Positions 63,159 to 64,000 of a DNA stretch of 64,000 bases are shown piece after piece (the first letter of the stretch is position 1; each line of letters opens with the position of its first letter). Below the pieces are notes generated by a model. The model did not search any database. It was not told where the DNA came from and saw only the letters and a program-made list of their open reading frames with translations. This stretch comes from a virus. The translations under genes and the position numbers were made by a program. The stretch spans positions 1 through 64,000 of IMG/VR virus record IMGVR_UViG_3300037258_000590; one strand, written 5' to 3'.

Positions 63159-63605
63159 TCACGCCCCCGCCGGCTGGATCACGGTACTGCCGCGCATGAC
63201 GGTGATGATCAGCGGCCTGCAGACGGTGCAGTTCCTGACGCCCTTGGCGCAGTGCGCACCTGGGCAGTCCGGCACCGTCGCGCCGGAGAACAGCGGGTGG
63301 GTGCCGGGTTCGAACAGCGGGTGATGCGCGTCGGCGGTGGCGCCCTGCCAGGTCCGGCAGCTGCCCGGTTCCGGGCACGGCTCGTCATCATGCGCGCCGG
63401 AGCAGGCGTTCGCCGCCGCGGCGTGATCATGGTCCTGGTGGCAGCAGCCGGGGTTCGTGCTGGCCGGATTGCAGGTGATGGCGGCGTCGATGCCAGCATG
63501 CGAGCAGCCGTCTTGGTGCTGGCCCGCGACGGCGAGGTAATCCGGCGGGCATGTGCACTCCAGGAATGCCTGGGTCATGCAGCCGGCACACTGAACGTGA
63601 AGCAC
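63159..63605 (-). CDS. Cys/His-rich protein (cassette copy B)
   Basis: This is a 148-residue product from GTG 63605 with GGAAGG upstream. It has sixteen or more Cys and many His: CAGC, CTCP, CSHAGID, CCHQDHDHAAAANAC, CPEPGSC, CPGAHC and the closing CTVCRPLIITVMRGSTVI. It is longer than copy A because of inserted Cys/His blocks. Multi-metal binding is likely. Role unknown; always upstream of the fibre-type gene in the two copies seen here. Confidence 0.65.
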   Translation of the reverse strand: MLHVQCAGCMTQAFLECTCPPDYLAVAGQHQDGCSHAGIDAAITCNPASTNPGCCHQDHDHAAAANACSGAHDDEPCPEPGSCRTWQGATADAHHPLFEPGTHPLFSGATVPDCPGAHCAKGVRNCTVCRPLIITVMRGSTVIQPAGA

Positions 63606-63690
63606 GAGAGCGGGCCTTCCGGGGGGTGGATACCTCCCGGCTCACCCGCTCGACATGCGCCAGGGTGCCTCGGCTAGCACCAGGTTACCG
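63606..63690 (-). promoter_or_regulatory. Conserved leader with hairpin (cassette copy B)
   Basis: The sequence matches the leader at 32857-32945 (ggccttccggg, ctcccggctca, ccgctc, tgcctcggcta in the same order). Arms 63619-63626 and 63633-63640 pair with one mismatch, again next to GGAAGG. The loop differs between copies while the stem is kept, which argues for an RNA structure with a function. Confidence 0.5.
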
Positions 63691-63694
63691 CAGG

Positions 63695-63773
63695 CCGGGC
63701 ACGGACGTCAGGCCACGCCAGCGATAGATCCCGGGCAGTGGGCGGGACCATCTCCGGTTCCGTCCGTGCCCGG
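63695..63773. repeat. 13-bp inverted repeat in intergenic gap
   Basis: ccgggcacggacg (63695-63707) and cgtccgtgcccgg (63761-63773) are perfectly complementary, 53 bp apart, in the 200-bp gap between the right-edge gene and the Cys-rich gene. It may be a regulator site pair or a long-loop terminator; no T-run is seen. The rest of the gap holds no convincing gene. Confidence 0.6.
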
Positions 63774-63806
63774 TAAGGCAGCTACGTCCTGGCTGCGGCC
63801 AGGCTA

Positions 63807-64000
63807 TCAGCTGGCGCCGGGCCCGAACGGCTTCTGCCAGATCCCGTGCCGCTCGGAACTCCAGGCGTCCAGGATCGGGTACCACCCCATCGGCGGCCGG
63901 CATTCCAGGTTCGCGCACATGATCACCGCGCCCGGGTCAGCGGTGTTCCAGACCAGGGCCTCCAGCTTCGCCTGCAATGCTGTGTCGCGGAACGCGCGGT
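63807..64000 (-). CDS. C-terminus of an unidentified protein (partial)
   Basis: The minus-strand frame entering from the right edge reads AFRDTALQAKLEALVWNTAD then PGAVIMCANLECRPPMGWYP and ends WQKPFGPGAS with TGA at 63807. Codon bias is good. The N-terminus is outside the window. No family recognised. It belongs to the same leftward operon direction as the fibre genes. Confidence 0.6.
   Translation of the reverse strand, partial: RAFRDTALQAKLEALVWNTADPGAVIMCANLECRPPMGWYPILDAWSSERHGIWQKPFGPGAS

Overview
The window looks like 64 kb of a tailed, siphovirus-type phage genome that infects a high-GC actinobacterium. The basis is the GC-rich codon use, the many GTG and TTG starts, the Lsr2-like protein, the PG-active enzymes with signal peptides, and a recognisable run of tail genes (tail terminator, tail tube, tail assembly chaperone, tape measure, distal tail, fibre-like proteins). 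I see no ribosomal, metabolic or clearly chromosomal genes, no integrase and no tRNA. Terminase, portal and capsid genes are not in the window; they probably lie beyond the right edge, upstream of the leftward tail operon.

Layout. (1) 1-4.2 kb, minus strand: the start of a repetitive Pro/Gln/Tyr-rich protein running off the left edge, then a four-gene ATGA-coupled operon ending in a Cas4-like iron-sulfur PD-(D/E)XK nuclease carrying two inteins. (2) 4.35-28.3 kb, plus strand: a densely packed early/accessory region of roughly 50 small genes, most joined by four-base stop/start overlaps. It holds an Lsr2-like protein, an XRE regulator fused to an RNA polymerase alpha-CTD-like domain, a DUF932-like protein behind its own terminator and promoter, a DUF6283-like protein, a MerR-like protein, a lipoprotein, a macro-domain protein, zinc-ribbon proteins and membrane proteins. 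A 31-bp promoter-like element occurs twice (5.1 and 17.1 kb). (3) 28.3-32.1 kb: lysis-type genes, with NlpC/P60, LysM-transglycosylase and permuted NlpC/P60-like enzymes on the minus strand and two holin-region membrane proteins on the plus strand. (4) 32.1-47.1 kb, minus strand: tail tube, tail assembly chaperones with a frameshifted extension, gp10-like protein, 2031-residue tape measure, distal tail protein with glycine-rich fibre domains, a second glycine-rich tail protein, and a Cys-rich/fibre two-gene cassette. (5) 47.2-49.7 kb, plus strand: endonuclease VII, a NUMOD4-HNH endonuclease, two tandem paralogues and an Ig-like protein behind a strong RBS and terminator, all inserted between structural genes. 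(6) 49.8-64 kb, minus strand: a frameshifted CgeB-like glycosyltransferase, a papain-like peptidase with a third intein, tail terminator, head-tail connector, a 1776-residue fibre with a DUF4038 glycosidase-like domain and about 30 repeats of 18 residues, and a second copy of the Cys-rich/fibre cassette.

Most unusual points: three inteins in two genes, two of them at functional residues of the nuclease; a perfect copy of the bacterial parS core (GTTTCACGTGAAAC) spanning the stop codon of the intein-containing peptidase; the XRE/alpha-CTD fusion; a duplicated tail cassette with a conserved leader hairpin 31 kb apart; and two neighbouring frame-disrupted genes next to the parS-like site. All functional calls come from reading motifs by eye; no database search was run.
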